DNA of 64,000 nucleotides from an uncultured Acidobacteriota bacterium (lineage in GTDB: Bacteria > Acidobacteriota > Terriglobia > Terriglobales > Acidobacteriaceae). Below the pieces are notes generated by a model. It worked only from the letters and a program-made list of their open reading frames with translations. It was not told the origin of the DNA and did no database searches. Positions 43,188-53,012 of the stretch are shown here, one piece after another. Each line of letters opens with the position of its first letter. Position 1 is the first letter of the stretch. Location: the NCBI GenBank assembly GCA_903873705.1, contig CAIQPK010000048.1, positions 103,603 through 167,602 of the forward strand, read 5' to 3'. The position numbers and the translations under genes were made by a program.

Positions 43188-45422
43188 ATGAGCAGCGGAC
43201 TTGAAGATTTCTCGCTCTTCGATCTCTTTCGCATGGAAGCGGAGGAGCAGGTCCGCATCCTGCAGACCGAAATCATTCAGCTGGAGTCCGGCACCGCCAC
43301 CGCCACCACCCTTGAGTCGCTGATGCGTGCGGCCCACTCGGTGAAGGGCGCGGCACGCATCGTTGGGCTCGACGCGATCGTTCACCTGACTCATGCGATG
43401 GAAGACCGTTTCGTTGCTGCGCAGGCGGGCCGGACGATGACCTCCAGCGACATTGATCGCATGCTCGGCGCAACCGACTGGCTGGCACAGCTGCAGAACG
43501 TGCCGGAAGCGGAAACGGCCGCGTGGTTTGAGGCCAACCAGGCGGCGATTGCGGCCTTCACCGCCACGTTTCAGGAGCCCTCAGACCCACCGCCCGCCGC
43601 CATTTCAACTCCGGCAGCTGCTCCTCCACCGCCAACACCCGCCGCTCAAACCGAGCCCGCCGCTCCGCAGCAGGAGAAGCCATCTCCGACCCCGAACGAA
43701 GACATCTTCGCCCCGCAGTCGGCTACCGACAACAAGACCCGTGAGCGGACGGTTCGCATCTCTGCTGACCGTTTCGATCAAATCCTCTCACTGGCATCGG
43801 AAATGCTCGTGGCTTCGCGCAACCTTGCCGCAACCAGCGAAGAACTCGAACGCGATCATCGCCTGCTGCGGCGCGGACTGGAAGAGTTTGGCGACGCCCA
43901 CCTTTCGCCGACGCAGGTTGCGGCACTCGACGAGATCGACCGCAAGATCGCCGATCTGGCCGCGCACATCGCTGACCTTGACCTGATCTGCCGCGCCAAT
44001 GAGCGGAGTGCGGAACGCATCTATCGCACCACGCTGGCCGGTCGGCTCCGGCCCTTCTCCGATGGCATCACAGCCGCCTCACGGCTGGTCCGCGATACGT
44101 CCCGGGGTCTCGGCAAATCCGTACGCCTTGAAATTCTAGGCGAGCGCACGCGGGTCGACCGCGATATTCTCGACCGCCTCGAAGCGCCACTCTCGCACCT
44201 CATCTCCAACGCAATCGACCACGGCATTGAATCCCCCTCCGACCGGGTCGCCGCGGGTAAGCCCGCCGAAGCCACGCTGAAGCTGCACGCCCGGCACGAA
44301 AACGGCCGCCTCGTGATCACTGTCCGCGACGACGGCCGAGGCATTGATCCCGTGCACCTGCGGGAGCGCATCATCCGACGCAACCTGGTCACGGCCGAGA
44401 CGGCTGCCGGCCTTTCCGACCATGAGCTGCTTGAGTTCCTCTTCCTGCCGGGCTTCAGCACGCGCGAAGAAGTGTCTCAGATCTCCGGTCGCGGCGTCGG
44501 GCTCAACGTGGTGCAATCCATGGTGCAGGAGGCGGGAGGCTCAGTCACGGTCAGCAGTAATCCCGGCGCCGGCACGGTGTTTCGCCTTACGCTGCCCGTC
44601 ACCCGCTCGGTGATTAAGGTGATCCGTGTGCAGGTGGAAGGCGAGCTCTACGCCGTTCCGTTAGTCCGCATCGATCGGGTCGCCAATCTCGAACTCAGCT
44701 CGCCTGACGATGACGCCACACCGACTGTGGACGTGGACGGTCAGGCGATTCCAGTGGTCGCGCTCGGCGTCCTGCTTGGGTTATCGAACCGCCCAATTTC
44801 GGCGGGGACCGCTTCCCTGCTGTTTTGCAAGGGCATTGCTTTTACGGTCGACCGTCTTATCGACGAAGTGGAACTATCCGTGCGCCAATTGGATGCACGG
44901 CTAGGCAAGGTGCCAGGGGTAAGCGCGGCATCGCTCGACGAGAACGGATTTCCCCTGCTCATTCTGGATATGGAAGACCTCGCCCAGACCGCCCTGGGCC
45001 ATCCCGCTGCGAGCATCTCCGGACACGGCGGCACGCTCGCCCCACACGTACTCATCGTCGACGACTCGCATACGGTTCGCGAGATGGAACGCCGGGTGCT
45101 GGTGCGTGCGGGCTACAACGTAACGACGGCACAGAACGGCCAGGAAGCATGGAACCTGCTCCGCCTGAACGAGTATGAACTGCTGATCAGCGACGTCGAC
45201 ATGCCGCAGATGAACGGCATCGAACTGGTCACCAAGGTCCGCGAGAATCCTCGCCTGGGGCGGATGCCGGTCATCATTCTCTCCTACAAGGACCGCGAGC
45301 AAGACCGCCGCCGCGGCTTCGAGGCCGGGGCAGACTTCTACCTCACCAAGGGCGACTTCAATAACGACGCCCTCCTGCGCGCGGTGGTCGACCTCATCGG
45401 CACCGCTGAAGCGCCGGGGTAA
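43188..45422 (+). CDS. cheA: Hybrid CheA-type histidine kinase with C-terminal receiver (WspE-like)
   Basis: A 744-residue protein. Hpt domain (~1-120) with phospho-His50 in 'MRAAHSVKGAARIVG'; Pro/Ala linker; dimerisation helices with 'ADRFDQILSLASEMLVAS'; HATPase_c (~330-470) with 'HLISNAIDHGIES', 'DDGRGIDP', 'FLPGFSTREEVS' and 'SGRGVGLNVVQSMV'; CheW-like domain (~480-610); receiver domain (~620-744) with 'VLIVDDSHTVREME', Asp669 in 'LLISDVDMPQMNG' and Lys in 'YLTKGDF'. The classical P2 CheY-binding domain is absent, as in WspE. It phosphorylates its own receiver and response regulators, here presumably CheB and the REC-PP2C protein. Closely linked to cheW upstream (3 bases). Confidence 0.95.
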   Translation: MSSGLEDFSLFDLFRMEAEEQVRILQTEIIQLESGTATATTLESLMRAAHSVKGAARIVGLDAIVHLTHAMEDRFVAAQAGRTMTSSDIDRMLGATDWLAQLQNVPEAETAAWFEANQAAIAAFTATFQEPSDPPPAAISTPAAAPPPPTPAAQTEPAAPQQEKPSPTPNEDIFAPQSATDNKTRERTVRISADRFDQILSLASEMLVASRNLAATSEELERDHRLLRRGLEEFGDAHLSPTQVAALDEIDRKIADLAAHIADLDLICRANERSAERIYRTTLAGRLRPFSDGITAASRLVRDTSRGLGKSVRLEILGERTRVDRDILDRLEAPLSHLISNAIDHGIESPSDRVAAGKPAEATLKLHARHENGRLVITVRDDGRGIDPVHLRERIIRRNLVTAETAAGLSDHELLEFLFLPGFSTREEVSQISGRGVGLNVVQSMVQEAGGSVTVSSNPGAGTVFRLTLPVTRSVIKVIRVQVEGELYAVPLVRIDRVANLELSSPDDDATPTVDVDGQAIPVVALGVLLGLSNRPISAGTASLLFCKGIAFTVDRLIDEVELSVRQLDARLGKVPGVSAASLDENGFPLLILDMEDLAQTALGHPAASISGHGGTLAPHVLIVDDSHTVREMERRVLVRAGYNVTTAQNGQEAWNLLRLNEYELLISDVDMPQMNGIELVTKVRENPRLGRMPVIILSYKDREQDRRRGFEAGADFYLTKGDFNNDALLRAVVDLIGTAEAPG

Positions 45423-45535
45423 GCACCTGTGCTCTTTACCGCGATGGGATCGCAACTCGAGTTCTGTATAACTGGAGACAGGGCAACCCAACCTTAGGCC
45501 AGCATCACAACGTATTTGCGGACCCCATCTGATTC

Positions 45536-46612
45536 ATGAATGTAGCCATTGTTAACGACTCCAAAGCGGCCGCTGAAGTACTCCGCCGCATCCTCGCCGA
45601 GGCGCCCGGGTTCGACCTCCTATGGACCGCTTACTCCGGTGAAGACGCGCTGACGCTTTGCAACAAGGCCCAGCCCGACGTCATCCTGATGGACCTCATC
45701 ATGCCCGGCATCAATGGCGCGGAAACGACGCGGCGCATCATGCAGACCCACCCCTGCGTCATCCTCGTCGTCACCGCTACGACGGTCGGCAACCGCGACC
45801 TCGTCTTCCAAGCCATGGGATTTGGCGCGCTTGACGCCGTCAACACACCGACGCTGGGGATGAACGGCGATATGGGTGGAGCCGATCTGCTGCTGCAAAA
45901 GCTGCGCACGGTCGCCCGCCTGGTGCAGCCCTCGCGCGCCAAAGCTCCCGCGTTGTCGCCGTTTCGCCGCGATCGCGGGACGGGAGCGCGGCACGAGGGT
46001 TCTCGCGTACCCTTCGTCGCCATCGGGGCTTCCACCGGCGGCCCGCAGGCGCTGGGACAGATACTCGCCGACCTGCCTGCAAACTTCCCCGCTGCGGTCC
46101 TCATCGCGCAGCACGTCGACGAACACTTTGCCCCCGGCCTCGCCGCGTGGCTGCAGGACCAGACACCCCACACAGTGCGCATCGCCACCCAGGGCGAGCC
46201 AATCAACCGCCCGGGCGTATGGATCGCCGGCTCCAAAGACCACCTGATTTATAAGGAAGGCGGCTTCCTCGGCTACACGGCTCACCCTCGGGAAACGCCT
46301 TACCGGCCTTCCGTCGACGCCCTGTTTCGCAGCCTGGCCATGCCTGATACGCCTTTGAAAGTCGCTGTCCTGCTCACCGGTATGGGACGCGACGGCGCGG
46401 AAGGGCTGCTCGCGTTGCGCAATGCGGGCGTATTCACCATCGCCCAGGACGCTGCCACGTCAGTGGTGTACGGCATGCCCAAAGCAGCAGCGGAGTTGAA
46501 AGCTGCCTCCGAAGTTCTGCCCCTCGGCTCCATCGGTGCGCGCATACGCGAGACCGTGATGGGAACCTTTCAACCAGCAACAAGTTTGCAGTCCACGGGC
46601 CAGAAGCGCTGA
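45536..46612 (+). CDS. cheB: CheB-type protein-glutamate methylesterase (WspF-like)
   Basis: A 358-residue protein. A receiver domain (1-125) with Asp53 in 'DVILMDLIMPGINGAE' is followed by a linker and the methylesterase domain. The esterase shows the catalytic Ser in 'VAIGASTGGPQAL', His in 'IAQHVDEHFAPGLAAWL' and Asp in 'LLTGMGRDGAEGL'. It removes receptor methyl groups, opposing CheR. 'VASAAT'-type receiver sequence is 'VVTATTVGNRDLVFQAMGFG', like WspF. A gap of 113 bases after cheA contains no gene, so an internal promoter is possible. 18 bases separate its stop from the REC-PP2C gene. Confidence 0.95.
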   Translation: MNVAIVNDSKAAAEVLRRILAEAPGFDLLWTAYSGEDALTLCNKAQPDVILMDLIMPGINGAETTRRIMQTHPCVILVVTATTVGNRDLVFQAMGFGALDAVNTPTLGMNGDMGGADLLLQKLRTVARLVQPSRAKAPALSPFRRDRGTGARHEGSRVPFVAIGASTGGPQALGQILADLPANFPAAVLIAQHVDEHFAPGLAAWLQDQTPHTVRIATQGEPINRPGVWIAGSKDHLIYKEGGFLGYTAHPRETPYRPSVDALFRSLAMPDTPLKVAVLLTGMGRDGAEGLLALRNAGVFTIAQDAATSVVYGMPKAAAELKAASEVLPLGSIGARIRETVMGTFQPATSLQSTGQKR

Positions 46613-46630
46613 ACCATCCACGAGGATCCC

Positions 46631-47818
46631 ATGACGACTCCCGCTACCTCGCTCCTCCTTACCAAACACAACATCAAGGTCCTGCTCATCGACGACCAGC
46701 GCATGGTCGGCGAAACCGTCCGCCGCATGCTGCTGGATATTCCCGACCTGGAGTACCGGTTCTGCATTGACCCGCTGCAGGCGCTGACGGAAGCCGAGAG
46801 CTTCCAACCGACGGTGGTACTGCAGGACCTCATCATGCCCGGCGTCGACGGCATCGAAATGGTCCGCGCCTTCCGCAGCAACCCCGCGACCGCGTCCACA
46901 CCGCTCATCGTGCTTTCCTCGAAAGAAGACCCCACCACCAAGGCGGAGGCCTTCAGCGCAGGCGCGAATGACTACATGGTCAAGCTGCCCGACAAGCTCG
47001 AAGTTGTCGCCCGCATCCGATACCACTCCGCCGCGTATATCCACAGGCTGGAACGCGACGAAGCGTTCAACGCCCTCGCAGCCCAGCAGAAGGTCATCGA
47101 ACAGGAGCTGTCTGAGGCCGCCAACTATGTGCGCTCGCTGCTGCCCGCACCGATGCCCGCCGGCAGTTCAGCACCTGCAGACTGGCGATTCATCACGTCC
47201 TCATCACTAGGCGGCGACTCCTTCGGCTACCATTGGCTCACACCGCAACAGCTGGTCATTTACCTGCTCGACGTATGCGGGCACGGCGTCGGCGCGGCAC
47301 TGCTTTCCGTCTCCGCCATCAACACCATCCGCAACCGCACGCTACCCGACACCGACTTCAGCATTCCTTCGCAGGTGCTGGCCGGGCTCAACCGCGCGTT
47401 CCCCATGGAGGAGCAGAATGGCAAGTACTTCACCATGTGGTACGGTGTCTTCAACGCCGAAACCCGGGAACTGACCCACGCCGCCGCGGGCCATCCCCCC
47501 GCTATCGCCATCTCTCCCGAAGGCGAAGCCACCTGGCTCACCGCCACCGGCATCATGATCGGCGCCTTCAGCCTTTCCACCTACACCGACACCACCACCG
47601 CTCTCGCCCCGGGCACGCGGCTCTTTGTTTACTCCGATGGCTGCTACGAGGTCGCCAACGAGGAAGAAGGCATGATGACCATCGCCGACTTCTCCAAACT
47701 GCTCGCCGAGTGCGCTCCTTATCCCGACGTCCTCGACCGGGTCATCGCCCGCGCCAGGGAGTGGCAGAAACGCGATGAGTTCGACGACGACTTCTCCCTG
47801 CTCGCTATCGATTTATAG
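46631..47818 (+). CDS. Response regulator with PP2C/SpoIIE phosphatase output (REC-PP2C)
   Basis: A 395-residue protein. The receiver domain (~15-140) has acidic pocket 'IDDQ', phospho-acceptor Asp66 in '[13 protein letters not shown]', and Thr/Ser and Lys in '[14 protein letters not shown]' and '[10 protein letters not shown]'. A coiled linker ('[20 protein letters not shown]') leads to a SpoIIE/RsbU-type phosphatase (~180-395) with metal aspartates in '[11 protein letters not shown]' and '[16 protein letters not shown]', then 'AAGHPPA' and 'DDDFSLLAI'. It dephosphorylates STAS-domain antagonists. It stands exactly where Wsp operons encode WspR (REC-GGDEF), between CheB and the receptor, so CheA-controlled phosphatase activity replaces c-di-GMP synthesis. 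GAGG lies upstream of the ATG. Confidence 0.95.
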   Translation: MTTPATSLLLTKHNIKVLLIDDQRMVGETVRRMLLDIPDLEYRFCIDPLQALTEAESFQPTVVLQDLIMPGVDGIEMVRAFRSNPATASTPLIVLSSKEDPTTKAEAFSAGANDYMVKLPDKLEVVARIRYHSAAYIHRLERDEAFNALAAQQKVIEQELSEAANYVRSLLPAPMPAGSSAPADWRFITSSSLGGDSFGYHWLTPQQLVIYLLDVCGHGVGAALLSVSAINTIRNRTLPDTDFSIPSQVLAGLNRAFPMEEQNGKYFTMWYGVFNAETRELTHAAAGHPPAIAISPEGEATWLTATGIMIGAFSLSTYTDTTTALAPGTRLFVYSDGCYEVANEEEGMMTIADFSKLLAECAPYPDVLDRVIARAREWQKRDEFDDDFSLLAIDL

Positions 47819-47976
47819 GCCGGCATCACCAACCGCGTATCGCCGCAGCATTTCCCTGGATGGGGCAGGCAGCCGGATGCGGTATGCTGGCACTGCTTCC
47901 ACTTCACCTATTTTCGCCATGTTCCACGGGCGGAATTTTCAGAACATCCATCGTCGTCTCTGTGAGTTGGTCACCT

Positions 47977-49962
47977 ATGTTCACCTCTCTATCGAACTGG
48001 GCTTCAATGCGCACGAAGATCACCGGCCTGGCCATTATGCCTGCCGCTCTCTGCTCGGTCCTCTTCTGTTTCCTGATCTGGTTTTCTTCCATCCGGACGG
48101 CCAAGCTCGTCGCCAATGAAATCACCAGCTTCATGGCCGAACGCACCACCCGCACCTGCATCCATGACTACAACACCGCCATGGTGGCCTATAGCACGGT
48201 CATGGAAGCGCTCGACGCGAATCTGCAGACCGCCCGCCTGCTCCTGGCTAAGGAAGGCGGAGTCCACCTCGGTGGCAGACAAAGCTGGCAGGCAGCCAGC
48301 GACGAAACTCAGGCCGTCACGCCAATCAACGTTCCTTCGCTGGCCATTGGCTCCTGGACGGCGGCGCCCGGCACTGCACCCGGCGTGCTCCGCGAGATCA
48401 GCAATACCACCCAGCGCGCCGTCATCCTTTACGAGCGCATCAACGCCGCCGGCGACATGATGCGCGTTGCGCAAACCACGCCGCAAGGCGCCGCATCCAC
48501 CAACATTGGCAACTATCTTCCTTCGCAGCTGGTCAGCGGCGAAACCAACCCAATCCTGAAGCCTGTTCTGTTGGGCACGGTTTACCACGGCGAATCCTAC
48601 GAGCTGGGCGACCGCTACACTGTAGCGTGCGATCCCCTCAAAGACGCGTCCCGAAACGTGATGGGCATGCTCTGCGTCGGCGTCGACAGCAGCGCCCTCA
48701 ACCCGCTGAAGGAAGCGCTGCGGGCCAACCGCGTCGGAGCGCACGGCTCGGTGGTCATCTTCAACGGCCACGGCCGCGACCGCGGCAAGATCATCGTTGA
48801 GCCCACCGGCATAGCCCAGACAACCGAGAACCAGTGGCTCCCCATCATCCTGCAGAAGAGCGGCGAAGCCAAGGACAACCAGGGGGATGGCACCACCATT
48901 CACGATGCCGCCACCGGCGCAGACGTGGTGGTGCGCTACATCTACGTCGAAAAGTGGGACTGGGTGATCGTGATGGTCGCCGACTCCCACGATCTCGAAA
49001 AGGCCAGCGAAGGCGTGGGCACGGAGTTCCACACTCTGCTGTGGGAGATCCTGATCGCCGCGATTCTGGCGCTGTTGCTGGCGCTTGGGTTTGGACTGCA
49101 CATGAGCCAGAGGCTGATCAGCCCCATGGCCGATCTCACCATCCGCCTCACCTCGAACGCCACACAGATCGCCTCCAGCGCCCAGCAGCAGGCCGCCAAC
49201 GTCGCCAACCTCAACACCTCCGGCAATCAGATTGCCAGCGCCGTGAATGAAATTTCAGCGACGTCGAAAGAGCTGCTGCGGGCCATGGAGCAACTCGCTG
49301 AAGACGCCGAAAGAACCAGCGAATTCGCCAACCAGGGCAGCCGCGGCCTCAAGGGCCTTGGCACCTCCATGGAGTCGCTTTCAACCGCCACGCACTCGAT
49401 CACCGACAAGCTGACCACCATCCGCATGAAGGCCAGCAAGATCAACGCCGTAGTCACAGCGATCACCAAGGTTGCCGATCAGACCAACCTTCTTTCGCTC
49501 AACGCGGCTATCGAAGCCGAGAAGGCGGGCGAGGCCGGTGCCGGGTTCGCGGTCGTCGCGAGAGAAATTCGCCGGCTCGCCGACCAGAGTGCCATCGCCA
49601 CCATGGAGATCGAGCAGATGGTGGAGGCCATGCAGGAAGCCGTGAGCAGCGGCGTCGCCGAAACCCGCGAACTCACCGAAGCCATGGAGCGCGGTATCCA
49701 GGCTTCAGAAAGCATCAGCGGACAATTCGGAGAAATCATTCAACGTGTCGAGTCCATGGCACCGCGCTACGAGGCCGTCCACGAAGGCATGCAGAACCAG
49801 AGTGAGGGCGCCCAGCAGATCAGCGAAGCCATGTGGCAGCTGACCGAAACCGGTCGCCAGACCTCCGAATCGGTGAACGACCTTAACGGCGTTAGCCAGC
49901 AGCTGCACGAGGCCGTGCGCATCCTGAAGGAGAGAATCCTTCACCTGCGGACGGTAGAGTAG
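47977..49962 (+). CDS. Methyl-accepting chemotaxis protein with periplasmic Cache domain (WspA-like)
   Basis: A 661-residue chemoreceptor. Membrane helix 1 (~20-38, '[16 protein letters not shown]' region) is followed by a ~290-residue periplasmic domain with Cache-type sequence ('[11 protein letters not shown]', '[20 protein letters not shown]', '[15 protein letters not shown]'). Membrane helix 2 (~355-378, '[20 protein letters not shown]') leads to a helical signalling domain, whose tip reads '[20 protein letters not shown]' and '[15 protein letters not shown]'. There is no C-terminal CheR-docking pentapeptide. The start is uncertain: ATG 47977 or 48007, with an open frame to 47860; none has a strong Shine-Dalgarno. 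Convergent with the RsbW-like gene, 12 bases apart. Confidence 0.93.
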   Translation: MFTSLSNWASMRTKITGLAIMPAALCSVLFCFLIWFSSIRTAKLVANEITSFMAERTTRTCIHDYNTAMVAYSTVMEALDANLQTARLLLAKEGGVHLGGRQSWQAASDETQAVTPINVPSLAIGSWTAAPGTAPGVLREISNTTQRAVILYERINAAGDMMRVAQTTPQGAASTNIGNYLPSQLVSGETNPILKPVLLGTVYHGESYELGDRYTVACDPLKDASRNVMGMLCVGVDSSALNPLKEALRANRVGAHGSVVIFNGHGRDRGKIIVEPTGIAQTTENQWLPIILQKSGEAKDNQGDGTTIHDAATGADVVVRYIYVEKWDWVIVMVADSHDLEKASEGVGTEFHTLLWEILIAAILALLLALGFGLHMSQRLISPMADLTIRLTSNATQIASSAQQQAANVANLNTSGNQIASAVNEISATSKELLRAMEQLAEDAERTSEFANQGSRGLKGLGTSMESLSTATHSITDKLTTIRMKASKINAVVTAITKVADQTNLLSLNAAIEAEKAGEAGAGFAVVAREIRRLADQSAIATMEIEQMVEAMQEAVSSGVAETRELTEAMERGIQASESISGQFGEIIQRVESMAPRYEAVHEGMQNQSEGAQQISEAMWQLTETGRQTSESVNDLNGVSQQLHEAVRILKERILHLRTVE

Positions 49963-49974
49963 CTCCGCAGCGCA

Positions 49975-50394
49975 TTATGACGCGATGCTCTTGGTCAACA
50001 TGACGCGGTTTGTGCCGTCCACACGCTCGTAAGTGATGGTGTCCGACATTTGCCGCAACATGTGAATGCCGAGACCGCCGATCGATCGTTGCGCGACTTC
50101 CACGGTAAGGTCCGGCGCAGCCATGGCCAGCGGATTGAACGCGTGCCCGTCATCCATGACGGTGATCGAAAGCACGCCGGCTGCAATCTCCAGCTCCACA
50201 CTGATGATGTGCCGGTCCGCATCGTCGTAGCCATATGCGATGCAATTAGTCACCAGTTCCTCCATCGCGAGCAGCAAGAGGTAAGTGACTTTGGGCGGCA
50301 CGTCGTGTGCCTCGCTCCACTCCTCCGCCTGCGCGTTTGCGGGTGCCAGCGCCTCTGGGATGTTAGGGATTTCGATCCTCACACGCTCGTCCAT
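49975..50394 (-). CDS. RsbW/SpoIIAB-type anti-sigma factor Ser/Thr kinase
   Basis: A 139-residue GHKL (HATPase_c_2) domain. The N box is 'LAMEELVTNCIAYGYDD', the G1 box is 'ITVMDDGHAFNPLAM' and the G2 region is 'RSIGGLGIHMLRQMSD'. Such proteins phosphorylate STAS antagonists on serine and bind a sigma factor or other target. It converges with the chemoreceptor gene and is divergent from the ABC binding-protein gene. This places it in the middle of a block that also encodes two STAS proteins and a PP2C phosphatase, i.e. all members of a partner switch. Its client sigma factor is not obvious here; the nearest ECF gene is at 37305. Confidence 0.92.
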   Translation of the reverse strand: MDERVRIEIPNIPEALAPANAQAEEWSEAHDVPPKVTYLLLLAMEELVTNCIAYGYDDADRHIISVELEIAAGVLSITVMDDGHAFNPLAMAAPDLTVEVAQRSIGGLGIHMLRQMSDTITYERVDGTNRVMLTKSIAS

Positions 50395-50443
50395 CCGCCT
50401 CTACACCTTGTCCCCGATTGCTGAGATCATAATTGCGCCTTCT

Positions 50444-50524
50444 ACCGCAAACAAATTTACATCCTGCGGTAATGCACCCTTACGTCGGATTCTCTTGCAT
50501 TCCGTGCACGCCGTTGTTTATTGT
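50444..50524 (+). promoter_or_regulatory. Candidate control region between rsbW-like gene and ABC binding protein
   Basis: A dyad ACCGCA (50444-50449) / TGCGGT (50465-50470) with a 15-base centre precedes a possible promoter, TTGCAT (50495-50500), 18-base spacer, TATTGT (50519-50524). The promoter faces the gene starting at 50582. Confidence 0.35.
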
Positions 50525-50581
50525 TCACAGTCAAGCCACCGAAATTTTTTACCCAGCTTCTCTCGCTACCGAAACGTACCC

Positions 50582-51712
50582 ATGATTGCTGTTCTGAAGA
50601 AGCTTACGCTGGGTCTCGCTCTGATTGTCGCTGCGGCGGCAGTTTTGCTGTATTCCGACCTCGACTCCCGCAGAGGGAGCGCCGAGTCGTCCGCGAACTC
50701 CGGCCGCCCTCTGCGCATCGCCATCGTGCAGCATATCGCCACCAACTCGCTCGATGACAGCGTTGCCGGCTCGCTTGCGGCCCTGAAAGAACGCGGCTAC
50801 GAGCCTGGCGGACGCATTACCGTGCGCCAGTACAACGCCCATGGCGACATCGGCACGGCCAACGCCATCGCCAAGGAAGTAACCAGCGGCAACTTCGACC
50901 TCATCCTCTCCGCGTCCACCATCAGCCTGCAGACCGTCTCTAACGCAAACCGCTTCGCCACCCCGCCTCGCACCCACGTTTTTGGAACAGTGAGCGATCC
51001 TTACGCCGTCGGCGTGGGCATCAGCCGCGCAAATCACCTCGACCATCCGGCTTATATGACGGGTTACGGCAGCCTTGCGCCAGTAGAAGACGCGTTCCGT
51101 CTTGCCCGTGAATTGCGCCCGTCGCTCAAGCGCGTCGGAATCGTATGGGACCCGGCTGAAGCAAACTCCGTCGTCACCACCAAACTCGCGCGCAGCGTCT
51201 GCGAAAAGATGGGCATCACCCTGGTCGAGGCGAACGCGGAGACCACTACCGCCATCGCTGAAGCGACGGCTTCCCTGCTCTCGCGCAACGTTGAAGCCAT
51301 CTGGATCAGCCCGGATCTGGTTGCCTCTACCGGCCTCGACCTGATCGTCAGCAAGGCACGGGGAGCCCACATTCCAGTGTTCACCTCTATTCCGCGCAAG
51401 AGCATTACGGGAACGCTGTTCGACCTCGGCGCCAATTACGCGGAGATCGGTCACAGCGTCGGCGTGCTTGCCGCCGACGTGCTCGACGGCCGCAAACCGG
51501 CCACCGTTGCCGTAGAAAACATCATGCCCATCACCTTGCAGATCGATCGCACCGTACTCAAGAATCTTCGCGAGCCATGGAACGTGTCCGAGACGGTATT
51601 GGCGCACGCCAACACCATTGTTGACGAGAACGGCCGCCACGTTACCAACATGCCCGCGATCATGGCCGGAACAGACTTGGCCACAGCCCCCGTCCCGGCG
51701 GCGTCCAAATGA
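50582..51712 (+). CDS. ABC transporter substrate-binding protein (ABC_sub_bind/TrpX-like)
   Basis: A 376-residue protein. One N-terminal hydrophobic segment ('LTLGLALIVAAAAVLLYSD') without a lipobox acts as signal or anchor. The mature part is the two-lobed type I binding-protein fold of family ABC_sub_bind: 'LRIAIVQHIATNSLDDSVAG', 'LKERGYEPGGRITVRQYNAH', 'GNFDLILSASTISLQTV', 'RVGIVWDPAEANSVVT' and 'VFTSIPRKSITGTLFDLGAN'. This family partners permease/ATPase pairs for aromatic amino acids or similar ligands; the ligand is unknown here. The start is the ATG at 50582; the frame extends into the divergent region upstream but without protein-like sequence. It is the first gene of a four-gene run to 54782. 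Confidence 0.88.
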   Translation: MIAVLKKLTLGLALIVAAAAVLLYSDLDSRRGSAESSANSGRPLRIAIVQHIATNSLDDSVAGSLAALKERGYEPGGRITVRQYNAHGDIGTANAIAKEVTSGNFDLILSASTISLQTVSNANRFATPPRTHVFGTVSDPYAVGVGISRANHLDHPAYMTGYGSLAPVEDAFRLARELRPSLKRVGIVWDPAEANSVVTTKLARSVCEKMGITLVEANAETTTAIAEATASLLSRNVEAIWISPDLVASTGLDLIVSKARGAHIPVFTSIPRKSITGTLFDLGANYAEIGHSVGVLAADVLDGRKPATVAVENIMPITLQIDRTVLKNLREPWNVSETVLAHANTIVDENGRHVTNMPAIMAGTDLATAPVPAASK

Positions 51713-51770
51713 TCTCTCTCGCGCTCATCGCGCATTTCCTTACTAGCAGGGTCCGTCAGGAGGCCTCCTG

Positions 51771-53012
51771 ATGGAGATCACCAGGCATCCTCGCGCCGAT
51801 CTGGTGGAACTCCGCGTTTCCGGTCGCCTCGACGCAACGTGGGCCGACCATCTCGGTTCCACCATCGAAAACACCGTACGCGCCGGCGGCCACCGTATCG
51901 TTCTCAACTTTGCGGGGGTAGAGTACATCAGCTCTCTCGGTATCCGCGTTTTGTTGGTCCAGTACAAGCTCCTCAAGTCCGTCAACGGCAGCCTGGGCAT
52001 CAGCCATCCCAGCGACTTTTGCCGCGACATCATCACGACGGTCGGACTCTCAGAGATGATCGTCGCCGACAATGCCCCTCCTGAGCCCGCCGCCGCCATC
52101 GCTGCACCGAAGCGACGTCGCGGCGCCGCCGACTATGAGATTTATCCGCAAGCCGTTACCCGAAAGCTCTCCTGCCGCCTGGTGGGCGACCCCGCACTGC
52201 TCTCCACCACGGGCTATGCCGAAGCGGACTGTCAAACCCTGACGCTCCCCAGCGGCACGTTTGCCGTCGGCCTGGGCGCTTTCGGACAGGACTACGCCGA
52301 CTGCCATGACCGCTTCGGCGAGTTTCTTGCCGCGGGCGGCTGCGCGATCTCGCTGCCCACGAACGAGCCCCACGCGCGGCCCGATTACCTGGTAGAAGAA
52401 GGACACTTCGTTCCTCACGTCCAAACGCTCTTCGCGCTCGCCGGAGAAGGCGACTTCCCCACCATGGCCCGCTTTGACGCTGCACCGGAAGGGCCCGGCA
52501 AGGTAGCGCTGTCCGAGCTCGTCGATAACTTCCTGGAAATCTCCTCCGCCGACACCGTCGGGCTGGTCGTGCTCGCCGAGGCCGCCGGTGTCGTCGGCGC
52601 CACGCTCCACAAATCTCCCGCAGGGGAGCCGCTAGCCAACACTCTTCCCGCAGTCCGCGACTGGATCTCTTTCACCACCGAGCGCAGCAGCGAGAAGACG
52701 CTCTGCCTCATTGTGGGCGTCGCTACGCGCGCGGTCGATGCGCAAACCCAGCCCTTCGTCCGTCCTATCAAGGCAGGGTCTGCAACCTGCGCCCATCTCC
52801 ACGCCGCCGTCTTCCCCTATCACCCCGTGCAGCGCGGCGAGCTGCCCTTCGACAAAACGATTGCCGACCTGCTCAGCGCCTCCAGCCCTAGCGTCATCCT
52901 GCACCTGATGGCCGACTCGCGACCCTTCGAAGGCGTCGGCGAAACGGACCTCGTTCGCGGGGCCTGCTGGTTCGGTCCCCTACCCGCCCTCACGAGGACA
53001 AACCTCTCATGA
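51771..53012 (+). CDS. STAS-domain protein fused to a large C-terminal domain of unknown function
   Basis: A 413-residue protein. Residues 1-100 are a STAS domain ('LVELRVSGRLDATWADHLGS', 'LNFAGVEYISSLGIRVLL', 'GLSEMIVA'), with the phospho-serine position at Ser54/55 as in the small STAS at 40624. A short Ala/Pro/Arg linker is followed by ~300 residues I cannot assign, with motifs such as 'LPSGTFAVGLGAFGQDY', 'ALSELVDNFLEIS', 'VVLAEAAGVVGATLHKSP' and 'DADSRPFEGVG'-like turns. A perfect AGGAGG lies 7 bases before the ATG. It is sandwiched between binding protein and permease and overlaps the permease start by ATGA, so it is part of the transporter operon. A role regulating the importer or relaying its state to the RsbW-like kinase is inferred. 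Confidence 0.85.
   Translation: MEITRHPRADLVELRVSGRLDATWADHLGSTIENTVRAGGHRIVLNFAGVEYISSLGIRVLLVQYKLLKSVNGSLGISHPSDFCRDIITTVGLSEMIVADNAPPEPAAAIAAPKRRRGAADYEIYPQAVTRKLSCRLVGDPALLSTTGYAEADCQTLTLPSGTFAVGLGAFGQDYADCHDRFGEFLAAGGCAISLPTNEPHARPDYLVEEGHFVPHVQTLFALAGEGDFPTMARFDAAPEGPGKVALSELVDNFLEISSADTVGLVVLAEAAGVVGATLHKSPAGEPLANTLPAVRDWISFTTERSSEKTLCLIVGVATRAVDAQTQPFVRPIKAGSATCAHLHAAVFPYHPVQRGELPFDKTIADLLSASSPSVILHLMADSRPFEGVGETDLVRGACWFGPLPALTRTNLS

Noticed and set aside
46631..47818. WspR-like diguanylate cyclase
   Set aside because: No GGDEF or related motif is present; the output domain clearly carries PP2C metal-site motifs.
48004..49101. Minus-strand frame of 365 codons opposite the chemoreceptor
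   Set aside because: Antisense shadow without recognisable domains or Shine-Dalgarno.
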